DNA of 64,000 nucleotides from Nissolia schottii (lineage: Eukaryota > Streptophyta > Magnoliopsida > Fabales > Fabaceae): contig QANU01009787.1 of NCBI GenBank assembly GCA_003254905.1, forward strand, positions 4,854 to 68,853, in the 5' to 3' direction. Below the pieces are notes generated by a model. The model was given only the letters and a program-made list of their open reading frames with translations, was not told where the DNA came from and ran no database searches. The translations under genes were made by a program, and so were the position numbers. Shown piece by piece: positions 47,401 to 59,906 of this stretch (position 1 is its first letter; each line of letters begins with the position of its first letter).

Positions 47401-50400
47401 GAAACAAATGCCTTCTTGTGTCAATAAAGAACGTATTACAAGTGAAAACCTTTCTGGGATGCGGATGGGATAATTGTAAACCAATTGGTTAAACTTTCCT
47501 GCATCATAAAAAAAAATAATTAAAATATTAGTTGAGAATATATGAAATAATGTAGTATAATAAGTTTCTGCACACCCCACCCCCCAACCAAACAAAAAAA
47601 CACACTTTTTTTGTCTCTTTTATGCAATGCTGAAAAGATATGCATTATTAAAATAAATGGTTTGAAACATGATAGATGCTTCATTGGCACAGTAAATTAA
47701 GGACATGAAGCAATAGAATCTAATAAAACTGAATTAGGTTTTGATCAATGTATGGGGTAACAGATTTATTTCCTTCCATACACTAACGTGAAGCCCTCCA
47801 TACAATGTTACTGACCACAAATATATGGGGTTAATCAGTAAGTTGGACCAATAGAGTCAGACAACCTGTAGCTATTAGTACTTAAATTGTTTGGATTTCG
47901 TCCTTTCAGATTCAGATAGTGTACAAATACAAAATGATTTAACTCCTCCATTTATTTAGATAAGAAAATTTTCAACAGGACATTATAAAATGTTAGTTCA
48001 AGAAATATCAGAGTTCAGATCATATAGACACATAGCATTAGCTATTTATATTAAATAATGAATTGAAAGTGCATACCAGTGACGCTCCGGAAATTAAAAT
48101 CTGAGAGTCCTTTTCCAAGAGAGTTCTGCCAAATTGCTTCCAAAGCAGGAATTATTGGAGTCACATCAGTACCTGGTGACAGGAAGCCTAATCTGGTGAA
48201 ATCATTAGCCATCTCAGCGTAGTCCTCATTTACAGCATGGACAACAGCATCAATCAAAATCTGTTTATTTTGCTGAAGAAAATGAAGTAGATCAACATGT
48301 CAGCCAGAAAATTTATACTCCTCAATTGGCAGGAATTTTTTCTTTCCAGTTTAATTTGGTTGAATTTGCAGCACTCTTCAAGACAAACGTTAAAGTTAAT
48401 TCTTCTTACATAACAATTTAGTAAATACTTAACCAGAAATTGTTGCCTATTTTGATTTTATGAAATAAAGTTGTCTATTTTACTTCTGTGGTACTCGAAC
48501 ACTGGTCATTTCCAAGGAATGACCCTGCATATTAAACAGGATTTATTAGATGTAATTAAACACTAATATGTTCTTAATTTTTTGTCTTTTCTCTAGCATT
48601 CATATCATAATATCTAATCTCCTGGCTAACCTTTTTCTTTCTCTCATAATTTCTTCATTTATTAAAAAACAAAAGAAGAATGTCACTCTCAATGGATAAT
48701 AATAACAACTACAATTGGGCACTCTGTTGGACTAACTTGTTTGAAATTTGAAAATAAAAAACCAGGATAAAATTTGAAAAAATTTCATTTATTTTAGAGA
48801 TATAGTTAATCCATAATTTTACCACATTCTTAAGTTAGATTTTAATCTACGCAACCTGTTGCTATGTCAAACCTCAAACCAGAAGCCCATTGGCCTTAAA
48901 TCCTCCCAAATTGTATAGTAATAGAATCCAATGAAAAGAATAATGAAGAAGAAAAAAGCACAAACAGGATGTAAACGGAAGTTTCTCCAGTAAGTTTAGA
49001 GTACTGGTACCTTGTAGGAATTAGTGACTAATATTTAGACACGTGTTCTATTTTTTAAAAAATAAAAATCATAAAAGAAAAAGGTAGTGACTTCATCATT
49101 AAATGCAAGTCACTAATTTCTAAATGGTGGTACCCTTACCAATATCATGCGAAGGAACACCCATTTAAAACATTTTAGCAATTATATCATTTAAAGATTT
49201 ACTATACTACTACACCTTAAAAAGTTTTTATTCCGCTGCAAGACCAGATAGCTTAGCATACAATGTTGAAATTGGGGAAATGCTCACTTTAATTCTTGAG
49301 AGTGTAAGCCTGAGTCAATTTGGTCCCTAAATTTCAAAATAAGTCTATTTAGTCGCCGAAAGTGTAGGTTATGATTCATTTTAGTCCTATGATATATTTC
49401 CATGATGGAATTCCTGACGTGTCACATTAATGGACACGTAAGCATCAACGAAATACTCACTTTAGTCCCTGAAAGTATAAACATGAGTCATTTTAATCCC
49501 TGAATTTCAAAACGAGCTTATTTAATCCCTTACAACAACAACTAAGTATTTTCCCACTACGTGAGGTCGGCTACATGGATCAAGCGACGTCATAGTGCCC
49601 CTATCAAGGACTATGTTTTCATGCAAATCATTAACCTCTAAATCTTTTCTAATAGTTTCCTCTATAATTTTTCTAGGTCTCCCCCACCTCTAGCTAATGA
49701 GCTACCCACCATTTGATCTACTCTCCTTACTAGAGCTTCTACTGGTCTTCTCCTCACAAGTCCAAATCACCTAAGAAAGGATTCTACCATCTTTTCAACA
49801 ATAGGTGCTACCCCGACCTTCTCCCTAATGCAATTGTTCCCAATCCTATCTTGTCTAGTGTCTTCACCCATCCAACGTAGCATCCTCATTTCTGCAACAT
49901 TGAGTTTATTCTCCTGTTGACTTTTCACTCCCCAACACTCAGTCTCGTATAACATTGCTGGTCTTACACCTGTGCGGTAAAATTTTCCCTTAAGTTGAGT
50001 GGCACTTTTCTGTCACAAAGAACTCCCGAGGCACTCCTCCATTTCATCCACCCAGCTTGGATTCTATGATCAACATCACTCTTTTTCTCTCCATCATTTT
50101 GGATAATGAAGTCAAGGTAGTTGAACCTTGTGACGTTATGGTATAGGATCGTCTCCAATTTTCACCTCTATGTTTGGACTTGTACGCCTCTTGCTAAACC
50201 TGTATTCCATATATTCGGTCTTCTGCTTATACAAAGATCGTGTGTTTCCAACGCTTGTCTTCATAGTTCTAACTTTCCATTTAACTTTTCTCTTGACTCT
50301 CCCACCAGAACAATGTCATCCGCAAAAAACCATGCCTTGGGGCACTGGGTCTTGAATGTGTTCAGTAAGAGCATCCAAGACCAGGGTGAAAAGATAGGGA

Positions 50401-53400
50401 CTCAGAGTTGACCCTTGATGTAGAACACTGGTGGCGGAAAGTCCTTTGTCATTCCACCATGCTTTCTTAAGCTAGTTGTGACTCTATCATACATATCTTT
50501 GACTGCTCGTATGTAAGCAATTTGAACTCCTATATTCTCCAAAACCTTCCATAAAATCTCTCTTGGCACCCTATCATACGCTTTCTCCAAATCAATGAAA
50601 ACCATATGTAAGTCTCTTTGATCCCCCCGATATCTCTCCATCAATCTCCGCAATAGGTAGATTGCCTCCATTGTAGACTTCTCAGGCATAAAGCCAAACT
50701 GATTTTCTATGACGTGAGTCTTCTGTCACAATCTCCGCTCAATTACTCTTTCCCATAGTTTCATAGTGTGGCTCATGAGCTTAATCCCTCTGTAGTTTGC
50801 ACAATTTTGTACATCTCCCTTGTTTTTGAAAATGGAGGTCAAGACACTCCTCCACCCATCTGGCATTTTCTTTGACCTCATGATCTCATCGAAAAGCTTT
50901 GTGAGCCACCATGTTCCCTTTTCTCCAAGGCATTTCCATACCTCAATAGGTATGTCGTTCAGTCCTACTGCCCTCCTATTCTCCATCTGCTTCAAAGCTT
51001 CTTTTACCTCCGCTTCTCGTATTCTACGATAAAACATATAATTTTGATCTTCTTCCCTGATATTTAGTCTATGTGTAAGTATTCACTTTAATTGTAATTT
51101 TATATATATATTTGAAAGATCAAAAATATTTTGATGATTTCAATGCTTTCAATACATTGAAAACTTGAAATTTTATCTTTTTCATAAAAAATTTACATTT
51201 ATTAATTTTTGGGTTAATTATGTTTTTAGTCCTTCATAAATTATGAATTTTGTGTTTTGTCCCTCATAATTTTTTTGTTCGGAAATCATCCCTCATAAAA
51301 TTTTTTGTTAAGTTTTAGTCTCTACTATCCATTTGAGCCATTAACTGCTAACATGACAGTTAACTTGGCTACGTGGCAGTCACATGCCACGCACATGACA
51401 TAAGGTTAATTCAGTTTTTAGTCCCTCACAAATCGCGAATTTTGTTTTGTACCCCTCATAAAATTTTCGTTAGGAAATTATCCCTCATAAATGTTTTCGT
51501 TAGGAAATCGACCTTCACGAATTTTTGTTAGGTTTTAGTCTCTGTCATCCTCCATTTGGGTCATTAATTGCTAACGTAGTAGTTAACTTGGTCATGTGGC
51601 AAACACATGCCACGTACATGAGCACTAAACCCAAACCTTGACCAACCTCACCTAATTAATGTCCTACCCGTGACCCATGATCTATGACCCTAAATTAAAA
51701 AAAAATCATCATTATCATGAACCCTAACGGCAAAGTGGAGGATCAGCAATGATTCGGATGTGGGTGGGAGAGAGCCATAGTGGTGAGGTGGGAGAGAGCC
51801 ATAGTGGTGAGGTGGGAGAGAAGGGGAGTAAGGAGAGAGTGGAAGGGGATGAGAGAGAGATGAGTTTTTTTTTTAATTAATTCAACTAAGGTAAGTTTTG
51901 AGTAGGTCAGTTTGAATATTGGGTCAATTGTGTTTACCACGTGGTCATGTTAACTGCCACATCAATAGTTAGTGACAGGATGGCAAAGACTAAAACCTAA
52001 TAAAAAAAAATTGTGGAGGACAATTTCCAAACGAAAACATTTATGGGGGACGATTTCCTAACGAAAAATTTATGAGGGGAAAAAACAAAATTAGCAATTT
52101 ATGAGGAGCTAAAAACTGAATGAACCCTATGTAATGTGCGTGGCACATGATTGCCAGATGACCAAGTTAATTGGCACATCAGCAATTAATGACTCAGATA
52201 GACGGACGGCAACGACTAAAATTTAACAAAAAAATTTATGAGGGACGGTTTCCTAACAAAAAATTTATGAGGAGTAAAACACAAAATTCACAATTTATTA
52301 GGGAGTAAAAACATAATTAACCCTTAATTTATTAACAAGTGTCTTTTTGTTAACAAAACTATTTAATTAAATGTCATATTATATTATTAATTCTACATTG
52401 CATATTTAATTAAAAGTTTATATATTTATTTAATTAAGTCTAGTTCAACAAGTCAACTAATGCCCTAGTGGTACGGCTGAATCGAGTTTAATAACAATGG
52501 GTTCGACGAACCACGAACTGCTTGGTGTAACAAATATTTATTAATAATAATTATATTTATCATCAAAATTCAATAATTTTTACTATTTAAAATTTAATTT
52601 ACAAAGCAATAACTTTTCTTGATTATTTAAGTAAATTGATTTAAAAAAAGCCTTATTGTCATGACAATAACTATTTATTTTGGTTGTGTTTTGAAGATGT
52701 GGAGCAAATATGAGAGAGCTATGAGTGAGTTTAGGTTAAAAGGGAATGGACCCTCTCATTTGTAATTTTCACATGACAAGATCATGTGTAATCTTTTACC
52801 ATCAATTTTTTCATTGCTATGTCATGTATGGGTCCCCATTTTAAATTGATGGTAGGAGATCACACATGATCTTGTCATGTGAAAATTACATGAGAGGATC
52901 CATTCCCATGTTTAAAATGAGATTTTAGGGTTTAATAAAGGGAAAAGGGATAAATTAGAGATTAGGACTTTTTTGACCAAGTTTAGAAATTTCAGGAACT
53001 AATTTGAACTAAAGTTTTGTCATGTCACTTCACACTAACGGAAATTGAGTGAAAGACTAACTTGATTCACGTCTTACACTTGGCATGGACTAAATAAACT
53101 CATTTTCAAATTCAGGGATAAAAGTGACTCACGCTTACACTTTCAAGGACTAAAGTGACCATTTCCCCGTTAAAATTATATAGCTCAAAATAAAACAATA
53201 TGTTCAACAACAATCACAACAATCAAACATTTTCCCACTAGGTGAGATCGGTTAGATGAATCAATGGCACCATTATACCCTATCATAAAATATTGTGTTC
53301 AAACACAGAAAGACAAGTTTGGTGCTAACATGACATCACACCAGCTGCATAGTCAGCCGTTCGATGTCTTTCACATCAAAGATAGGCATGGGTGACCATT

Positions 53401-56400
53401 ACAAATTTACAATAAAACAACATGCACAATGCAACACATGTAAGATAACTAAAAGTATATGATGCAACGGCAAACATTTCCAGAGATGTATGAATGAGAA
53501 ATGTGTTGATCCACCTGTTTCTATTGAACTTAACTCCAAAATCATTTCATGGATAAACACAATTCAAAATTTCAACAAATGCCATTAACTTAAATCATGG
53601 CAAGACAAAGAGACAGACAGAGAGAGACAGAAAGACCACAACATTTACCATTGATGCCTCAGCAAATGAAGAATTACCTGACTAAGAACGGCAACATTGC
53701 CAAAGTCCACATATGCAATTCGTCCATCACGCATGGCAAAAATATTTCCAGGGTGAGGGTCGCCATGAAATAATCCAAATTCCAACAATTGTCGCAAGGC
53801 AGCACTCACACCAATTGTTAGAAATCCATCAATATCAAGACCAGCATTTTTGATGGCCTGAACCAAAAGAAAGGAAGTTATTAATGAAGACCATGTTGCT
53901 TGGTAATAGAAATAATAAATAGCAAAAGCGCCACCAATTAAATTAAACAAACCTGTGGATTGGTGCACCTAATTCCATCAATCCATTCCATTACTAAAAC
54001 ACGTGGACCAGAAAGTTGTTTGTACACCCGAGGAATTTTGACCGTAGGGTCATCTTTAAAATTCTCAATAAAGTCTTCAAGATTACGGGCTTCCTGAAAT
54101 AAACATAAAGAAATCAGTACATTAATTTAAAACAAATATACACAGAATCAATAACACTCAATATGCCAAGAAACACTCTTTTATGGTGCATTGACAAGTT
54201 CAAAGCATGCATCAATTACTGTAATTTATACAAGGGAGTCCTGAAAGTTACCAAGGTATAATCAAGCTCTTCCAAAAGCTTTTCACCAAATTCATCAACA
54301 ATCAGCTCAGCATTACAACCCAATTTTTGTATACTAATGCCATTTAAGAATGAAGCCAGAGTACGGAATAGGAAAAGATCTCGATATATTATAGGCTCTA
54401 TCCCAGGCCTTTGAACCTGCAAACACACCGAAGTATGTCTTTAGAAGTAGATTTAACCTTGTTCTAAAATGTTGCTTACGCACCATTGTTTATTTTTTAG
54501 AAATACATATTCAGCACTTTACAAGCAGAAAAAACAAACAAGTAGTTAGACTTGATGAGTTAAAGCTGTATTTGCCAATGATAGTTAGCAAAATAACAAA
54601 CAGAATATAAACTAGAAAGGAGGAAAGTCAAAATTTGTATACCAAGCTAAACAAAAACATTTTATTTTAAAAAAAAAATGGAACAGTACAGGCAAGCCGT
54701 TACCAAACAGTCATCCCAACAAAAATACAGTTATTCTGATTGGTTTTTTAAAAAATTAAAAATTATTAGTTAATCATGATATGGAGATTGTAATATGAAT
54801 TGATGCCATGTCAGAACTTATTATCAGGTTTGAAATGAAAACATCAAAAGGTGAGGTCAAGGAAACCTTGATAGCAACATCCTCGCCAGTGGCACGTAAA
54901 GTAGCCCGGTAAACTTGACCCAAACTAGCAGCTGCTATTGTCTCTGATGAAATTCTGCTGAAAACAGCTTCAAGGGGCTGACCCAGTTCCTCCTCTATGA
55001 TATCAAAGGCAATCTAGAACATTTGTAAGCCACACATCAGAATTACAATATCAAGATGATTAATGGTATGAAAACTTCTTAGCATACACAGAATCAATTA
55101 AAAATAGTTGATCTCATTAAGAAGTTTTACTTGATTGGGAAAGGAAGGAACATCATCTTGAAGAATGCAAAGTTCATTCATATAATCTTCTCTAATGATG
55201 TCTGGCCTATTTGCAAGGACCTGTCAAATGGAAGAAAACTTATTATAAACTGGAAAACACAAGCATAACACTTCCATGGCATGGCCGAGTATAAAACTAA
55301 ACAACTTCACACCTGACCAGCTTTGATAAAGGACGGCCCCAGATCGCATAAGAGGTTCCTAAGCTGTCGAGCACGATATGGAACAACCTCTTCATCCCTT
55401 CCAACTAGGAAATCGTATGTCAAGGTAGACCAGTAAAATCCCAGACTCCAAACTATCTCCACTCCCCGCAACATAAGTGACAAAATAGCCCCTCTTGATT
55501 CTAATACCTTATTCCTCACCTAATAACCAACAAGAAAAAAAAAAGTATTCAAACAAAAAATGCTTCAAGTTAGAAAATAATCATCCTGCAGATTAAAATA
55601 AATTTGTTTAGTTCACTACCCTCCCAACGCGAGATACCACTGTCCCTTCTACCAACAAGGACAATGAATTTACTATGACAATTACATTCATGTCAATACC
55701 AGCATGTCTTGGGTATTTATTACATTTTAGACCATAAAGTATAACCTTAAACAAATCACTAACGTCTTCCCTCTCATTTGGAAACTTACAAGTACAGTAG
55801 TAATTCTAATCAAATCAATAGTGATTCCAGTGGTTTCACTTCCTCCCGAGCAACGTTTAAAATTTGAGTATGGTAAATGAAAACATTAGAGAGATCCTTA
55901 CCCACAGTGAGATGACTCTACCTGAGTCAAATTAAAATAAGATAAAATCTACGCTTTACAGATAACAAAAACTGTACAGTTCAAAATTCGAAAGAAAATA
56001 AAATTAGAAGGAAAAAGAAAAAAAAGTAAACTGAATTTGCAGAGAGAATGAACCGTCATAACAAGTCATACTATCTCGGGAGAGTACTTGCGGAAAGGGA
56101 TGCAGACGCCGCGCTCGATGTCAAGCTGCTCCAGCGCGCTGCTCGACGACTTGCTCAGCTGCAAAACATCCTTGCCGCTGTTCGAGGCAGCGCTTCCCGT
56201 AGCGGCGGAACCCGAAATTCGCGCCTGAAGTAGCTTCTTGCCTCTCCTTCCCCGGCTTCTATGAAATGGCAACGATTGAAACGAAGAAGAAGAAGAAGAA
56301 GGAACCGAAGTTCGCGGTGATGGTAGCATGGTCTTGCGGCAGAGACGCTCTTGAGCCTTGGCACGTGGTTTCCTTTCGCGGTGGTGAGGAACAGTGTATA

Positions 56401-56431
56401 AGGAGAAGGAGTTGGTGCAGATGGACTCCAT
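44439..56431 (-). CDS. Plastid ABC1K-family atypical kinase, 14 exons
   Basis: Exons in transcript order: 56431-56072, 55519-55313, 55220-55131, 55013-54867, 54416-54252, 54093-53953, 53857-53678, 48272-48077, 47498-47371, 46538-46467, 45108-44996, 44904-44757, 44675-44606, 44503-44439; 693 residues. An upstream in-frame ATG (56515) would add 28. The Ser/Arg-rich N-terminus looks like a chloroplast transit peptide. ABC1/UbiB motifs are intact: FIKAGQ (K-x-G-Q, 184-189), AAAS (246-249), VAIK with Lys268, HGDPHPGN (401-408) and DFG (421-423). Plant ABC1K proteins act at plastoglobules or envelopes in prenylquinone and stress metabolism; I cannot fix the subfamily. One donor (44995, ct|gtctgt) is weak, but it is the only phase-compatible GT seen. 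Intron 7 (5.4 kb) holds nested transposons; the last intron is stop-free. Confidence 0.92.
44504..44605 (-). other. 102-nt in-frame, stop-free last intron of the ABC1K gene
   Basis: It begins gtaaagc and ends ggtgtag, with flanking exons that join as [16 protein letters not shown]. The length is a multiple of three and there is no stop, so retention would insert 34 residues and keep the C-terminus. It is therefore exitron-like. Its translation includes [14 protein letters not shown]. Confidence 0.7.
46870..47035 (-). mobile_element. Au-type SINE in ABC1K intron 9
   Basis: On the minus strand the order is gcaagggtaaggtttttgcc (A-box region), gagattaagggttcaaatct (B box), agcctctctgctagt, aaggctgtatgca and gggccccagtag. 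This matches the layout of plant Au SINEs (tRNA-like head, 'cagcctct.gcagag', 'aaggctg.gtac', 'ccctt..gg'). It is diverged, so it is old. It lies within the intron between the exons at 47371-47498 and 46467-46538. Confidence 0.75.
49532..51040 (-). mobile_element. RTE-type LINE fragment nested in the MULE
   Basis: Read on the minus strand, RT pieces come in order: [34 protein letters not shown] and [20 protein letters not shown] (50730-51030); [20 protein letters not shown] (about 50580-50640); then a C-terminal [25 protein letters not shown] and [10 protein letters not shown] (49790-49940). This is the RTE-clade signature in plants. The 3' end is a tagttgttgttgtaa-type tail at 49532-49546. 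It is 5'-truncated (no endonuclease) and frameshifted. Opposite-strand frames are shadows. Confidence 0.85.
51211..52323. mobile_element. Non-autonomous MULE nested in the larger MULE
   Basis: The element is 1,113 bp with ends gggttaattatgtttttagt and the exact inverse style at the right (gtaaaaacataattaaccc). Long inverted repeats contain 'tcctaacgaaaa' and 'tttatgaggg' words. The 9-bp flanks ttaattttt (51202-51210) and ttaatttat (52324-52332) match at 8 of 9. No transposase. A 27-bp duplication lies inside at about 51760-51820. The minus-strand frame at 51743-51940 is low-complexity. Confidence 0.8.
52742..52907. mobile_element. MITE with long terminal inverted repeats
   Basis: The element is 166 bp. 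Its two ends are inverted copies for about 70 bp, running gggaatggaccctctcat, attttcacatgacaagatca, and the complements at the right end. The target duplication is not clear. It lies inside the large MULE at 49274-53168. Related words (gatcctctca...gaaaatt) occur at about 26645. Confidence 0.75.
53205..53295 (-). mobile_element. Second RTE 3' tail
   Basis: The plus strand carries caacaatcaaacattttccc, actaggtgagatcggttaga and atgaatcaatggcacc. This parallels the RTE 3' end at 49535-49620 (caacaac...tattttcccactacgtgaggtcggct). It is a very short, 5'-truncated copy in the same orientation, just outside the right end of the MULE. Confidence 0.7.
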
Positions 56432-56549
56432 GGATGTACGGAATTGAAGCTGAGATCGAGAGGGTGGAACTTGTGGAGCCCTAGATTGAGGAAGAAATTC
56501 ACTTGGGGGGATCAAATAACTGAATAACCAACCTCTGTATCAAAAATTA

Positions 56550-56551
56550 GA

Positions 56552-56594
<43 letters not shown>
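56550..56594. repeat. (TA)n microsatellite
   Basis: About 20 TA units lie immediately upstream of the ABC1K gene, about 40-120 bp before the possible start codons. If the promoter is close, this tract could vary in length between individuals and affect it; that is only inference. Confidence 0.9.
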
Positions 56595-56595
<1 letters not shown>

Positions 56596-57600
56596 GTTTT
56601 AATAAATATTCATGCAAGAGGGATGGAAGGAGGATTTACAGGGTGGGGGTTGGGGTGAGACGATAGCCACACGAAAAGAAAAAGCGGAAATACTTTGCCT
56701 GGTTTGGTCCACGTGGCCTAAGTGCCTAACGAAGCAGCAGCCACATTCCACCTCCCATATCTGATGAGAAATGGTTATGTTGGAGTTTTTTTTAGACGAT
56801 GGTGGTGAGAAAAAGACAAGAAAATGTCTCATAATTAATTCTTGCAAATTTAATCTTTAAATTTTTGTTCACTTACAAATAAACACCACTAATCACTAAC
56901 TTTCTTAGTTAAATCTTTAAATTACAATAATTCTCATAAAACCTTATGTCAAATTATATTTAGCCTATTATCAATTAAATATTATTTAAAAACATATTAA
57001 AAATTAAAATAGATTTATAATAATCACATTTTTTCTTACGAGAAATATCAAAGTAAATTAAATTATTTTTTGTCATATGATTTATTTTTTTGAAATATAT
57101 TAATATTTAAAAACAAACATTAGATGGGAAAATAAAGAAAAAATTTGTTAAAAAATGGCATAAATTTTGATACTTGATACTCTTTATATCTTGTTAAGTC
57201 ATAGTAATACCATTGTATTAAAAAAATTGTTGTAACCCTATAAATTAATTAAAATTTTTATAACTTTCTGTGATTATTTATAAGTGAATTAAAGTTTAAG
57301 ACTGTATTTGAGAGATTTGGTAGTTGATGATGATTATTTTCAAGTGACTGAAAGTTTAAGGATTAAATTGAAAATTTTAAAAGTTTAAGATACCTACTTA
57401 CAATTAAGTGAAAGTTTAGGGAATGTAGATGCTATTTTCCCTTCTTCTTTTCTTAACAAAGTTGGTATTTTTTAAACAAAGTTAGATTCTTATTCTAAGC
57501 AAGGAATATGAAGAATGAGCGCTACAAAAAACAGTCCAGCGCACAACAAGGCAAGAAAAATACATCTCGTAGATTTACAAAGGCAAAAAAATAAGGTTTT
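56595..57600. other. AT-rich intergenic DNA
   Basis: No gene is recognised. At 57451-57497 an isolated copy of the foldback family seen at 6.5-8.4 kb is visible (aacaaagttggtatttttta, aacaaagttagattcttatt). The rest shows no clear structure. Confidence 0.5.
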
Positions 57601-58218
57601 CTCAAACCCTTGAAGCCCTGTATAAATAGAACATTAGCACTTCAACCCCAAGCGAGCATAGTGACGATTTGGAGTGAAGAAGCAACCTTAAGAGAAAACT
57701 CAAGGAGACTCCATGATCTCCCAAATCAATTGAGAGTTCATCCTCTTTTATTTCTCTTATGTATCTTCCCCCTTTATGTTTGTATTTCTTCTCCCTATCA
57801 TGAAATAATTCCTTTCTAGTTAGGGAATGGATGGAAATTCTCCAATGACTATGTTATAAACCTATTAATCTCTATCCAATTACGGTTTTTTCTAATTAGT
57901 GTATGCTATTCGATTACTATTGCACTGTACTTGTATGCTTGATCACCATATAGGTAGTCTGTATCCATGCATGAGACTCGAGAGAGAGAGGTTGCGAGAT
58001 AGGATGAGGTTTAGCAAAACATAGGTTAAGCATCTCATCGAGAAGGTTTATCGCAACTTGTGTGGTCATGTGAGGTCCCTAAGCAATTGCGCTCCCAAGG
58101 CGTTATGCGTCTTGGCTAACATACAGAACATGCCTCTAAGGGCCTTCGGGATTCCCAGGTCCTTCAAGACCCTTGCTAAGGTCTCACTAGCCCTTCCTAA
58201 GGACACCTAAAGGTGCGA
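57601..58218 (+). mobile_element. Retrotransposon-like untranslated remnant
   Basis: A TATA-like ctgtataaatagaac (about 57619-57633) is followed by a leader with no long frame. The sequence resembles 31900-32460 in its pyrimidine-rich stretch and gaggtttagcaaaacatagg region. It stops at the LTR start at 58219. The element class is not established. Confidence 0.35.
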
Positions 58219-59213
58219 TGTAACATCCCGCTTTTTCCTTAGTAAAGATTTCGCACAATAAATAAATATATAAGTAATGTAATTAGACTAGAATTTTAAA
58301 TCCCAATTTTATTTCCCAAAAATGTCAATTAAGGTAATAGTTCGTGTTCGCGAAAATTCGCAAACACCAGATTAATTACATTTTGTCACTGAAATTTAAT
58401 TATGCATCAAAGGTATCTGTAAATAACACTTTTATGAAAATAAATTTACAAATACCTTGGATGAACTTAAATTCCTCATTAGAAAAATTAGTAGATCACA
58501 ATGGTGTGATCAAAATATTTTTAGGACACCCGTACACGAACAACTAACGACCAAACACAACCAAACACGAACCAAGAAAATCACAAAACCCACGGCTACC
58601 AACCCCTTTCACGCAACACACACACACACACAAAATCCATGTCAACATGGTCAAAGATGGCAACTCATCCACCTAAGCTTCATCTTTATCTCAATTTACT
58701 TCTTTTCTTTTTCTTTTATTTTTTCCCAAAAATGGGCCAAGCCAACCGACCCTTGGCCTCTATAAATAGCCACTCAGTGGCTTTCAATTTCCCTTTCATT
58801 TATTCATCTGTTCCACCTAAATACGTTTTGTTCGTGCACTCTGTCATTACGCTGCCGTAACCGAAAAATAGCAGGAAAAGCTCAACGCTCGTGGGAACCT
58901 CGTCTCGCTACCAACCAATACTCTAAGGAAGTGGGTAAAACCTAGCCTAATCACCTCCTTGGTGATCTATCTGTGTTTATGTGAATATATGAAGACATGT
59001 CGTATTTTGTGATATATGTTGGATAATGATGCATGCATGATTTTATGGAGTTGAAAATATGTTGGAGTGGTGGTTAGAATTATGTGATGTAGCTCTAAGA
59101 AGTATGCATGGGAATGGTTTTGAAGAAAATGGAGGGGGAAACAAAAAGTACAAAGTTGTGACCTGTTTCACGCCTAGAGCGCCGAGCGACCAAAGAGGTA
59201 CGCTGAGCGCAGG

Positions 59214-59247
59214 TCATTCGAATGACTATGCATAGTCATTCGAATGA
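59214..59247. repeat. 34-bp perfect palindrome with satellite half-copies
   Basis: Seventeen bases (tcattcgaatgactatg) are followed directly by their exact complement. The inner motif gtcattcgaatga recurs at about 59284-59296, and a one-mismatch form at about 59334-59347. It lies in the outer LTR downstream of its TATA box. Confidence 0.9.
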
Positions 59248-59906
59248 ATCACTGATTTTTCTGAACTGAGAGCAAAATATTCAAGTCATTCGAATGAATC
59301 ACCAATTTCACTAACCCGAGAGCCAATTTTCCTTGTCATTCGATTGACCTAGGTTTTTAAACTCTCAGTTTTCAATTTCTTATTCATATAGGTGAGTATC
59401 CTGTATTATGTGTTAAAGTTATGTGAATATGCATCATGAGGACTTGGTTGTCGTTCAAGCTTTAGGATAACCTTAGAAAACTAGAAGTTATCACCTAATT
59501 CTATTACAGATCATAATTGAATCTTAGGGGAGAATGTGAGGGCTTAAGAAGGTTCCGGCCACAATCGGCCCAAAAGACCTTGAAGATAAGTACATAGTTA
59601 TATAATAGAGAATCCCCCTCTCGTGGCACGTCCAAAGGACAAGCCCCTTGCTAATCCCGTCAGGTGGATTGGTTTATGACAGACACAGGCCTACGCATGA
59701 ACGAATGCCTACAGTCTCATACTAAGAGAAAAGAACAAGTACAGGTGTCCCCTGTGTAGGGTTATAAAAGTCAAGGAAAGTCAAAGTGCTAAAGAAGGCA
59801 AAGTAAAGTTATGAAAGAAAACAGAGATTAAAGAAGGTATGAGTCCAACCTAAAAGGAAGGATGAAGTTATGTTACCTCGAGGAACAGACAATAAGCAGG
59901 GTTATA

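Larger units (their letters stand above)
49274..53168. mobile_element. Mutator-like element (MULE) in ABC1K intron 7
   Basis: The element is 3,895 bp. Its left end (ggggaaatgctcactttaat, gagagtgtaagcctgagtca) and the complement of its right end (ggggaaatggtcactttagt, gaaagtgtaagcgtgagtca) are inverted copies for roughly 100 bp or more. It is flanked by gttgaaatt (49265-49273) and gttaaaatt (53169-53177), a 9-bp target duplication with one mismatch, as for Mutator-type transposition. Part of the left end is repeated at about 49449-49530. No transposase is recognised. Later insertions (RTE LINE, a smaller MULE and a MITE) lie inside. Confidence 0.8.

Noticed and set aside
56048-56484. Plus-strand and alternate minus-strand frames over ABC1K exon 1
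   Set aside because: They are shadows of the transit-peptide exon. The chosen frame joins in phase to the kinase exons.
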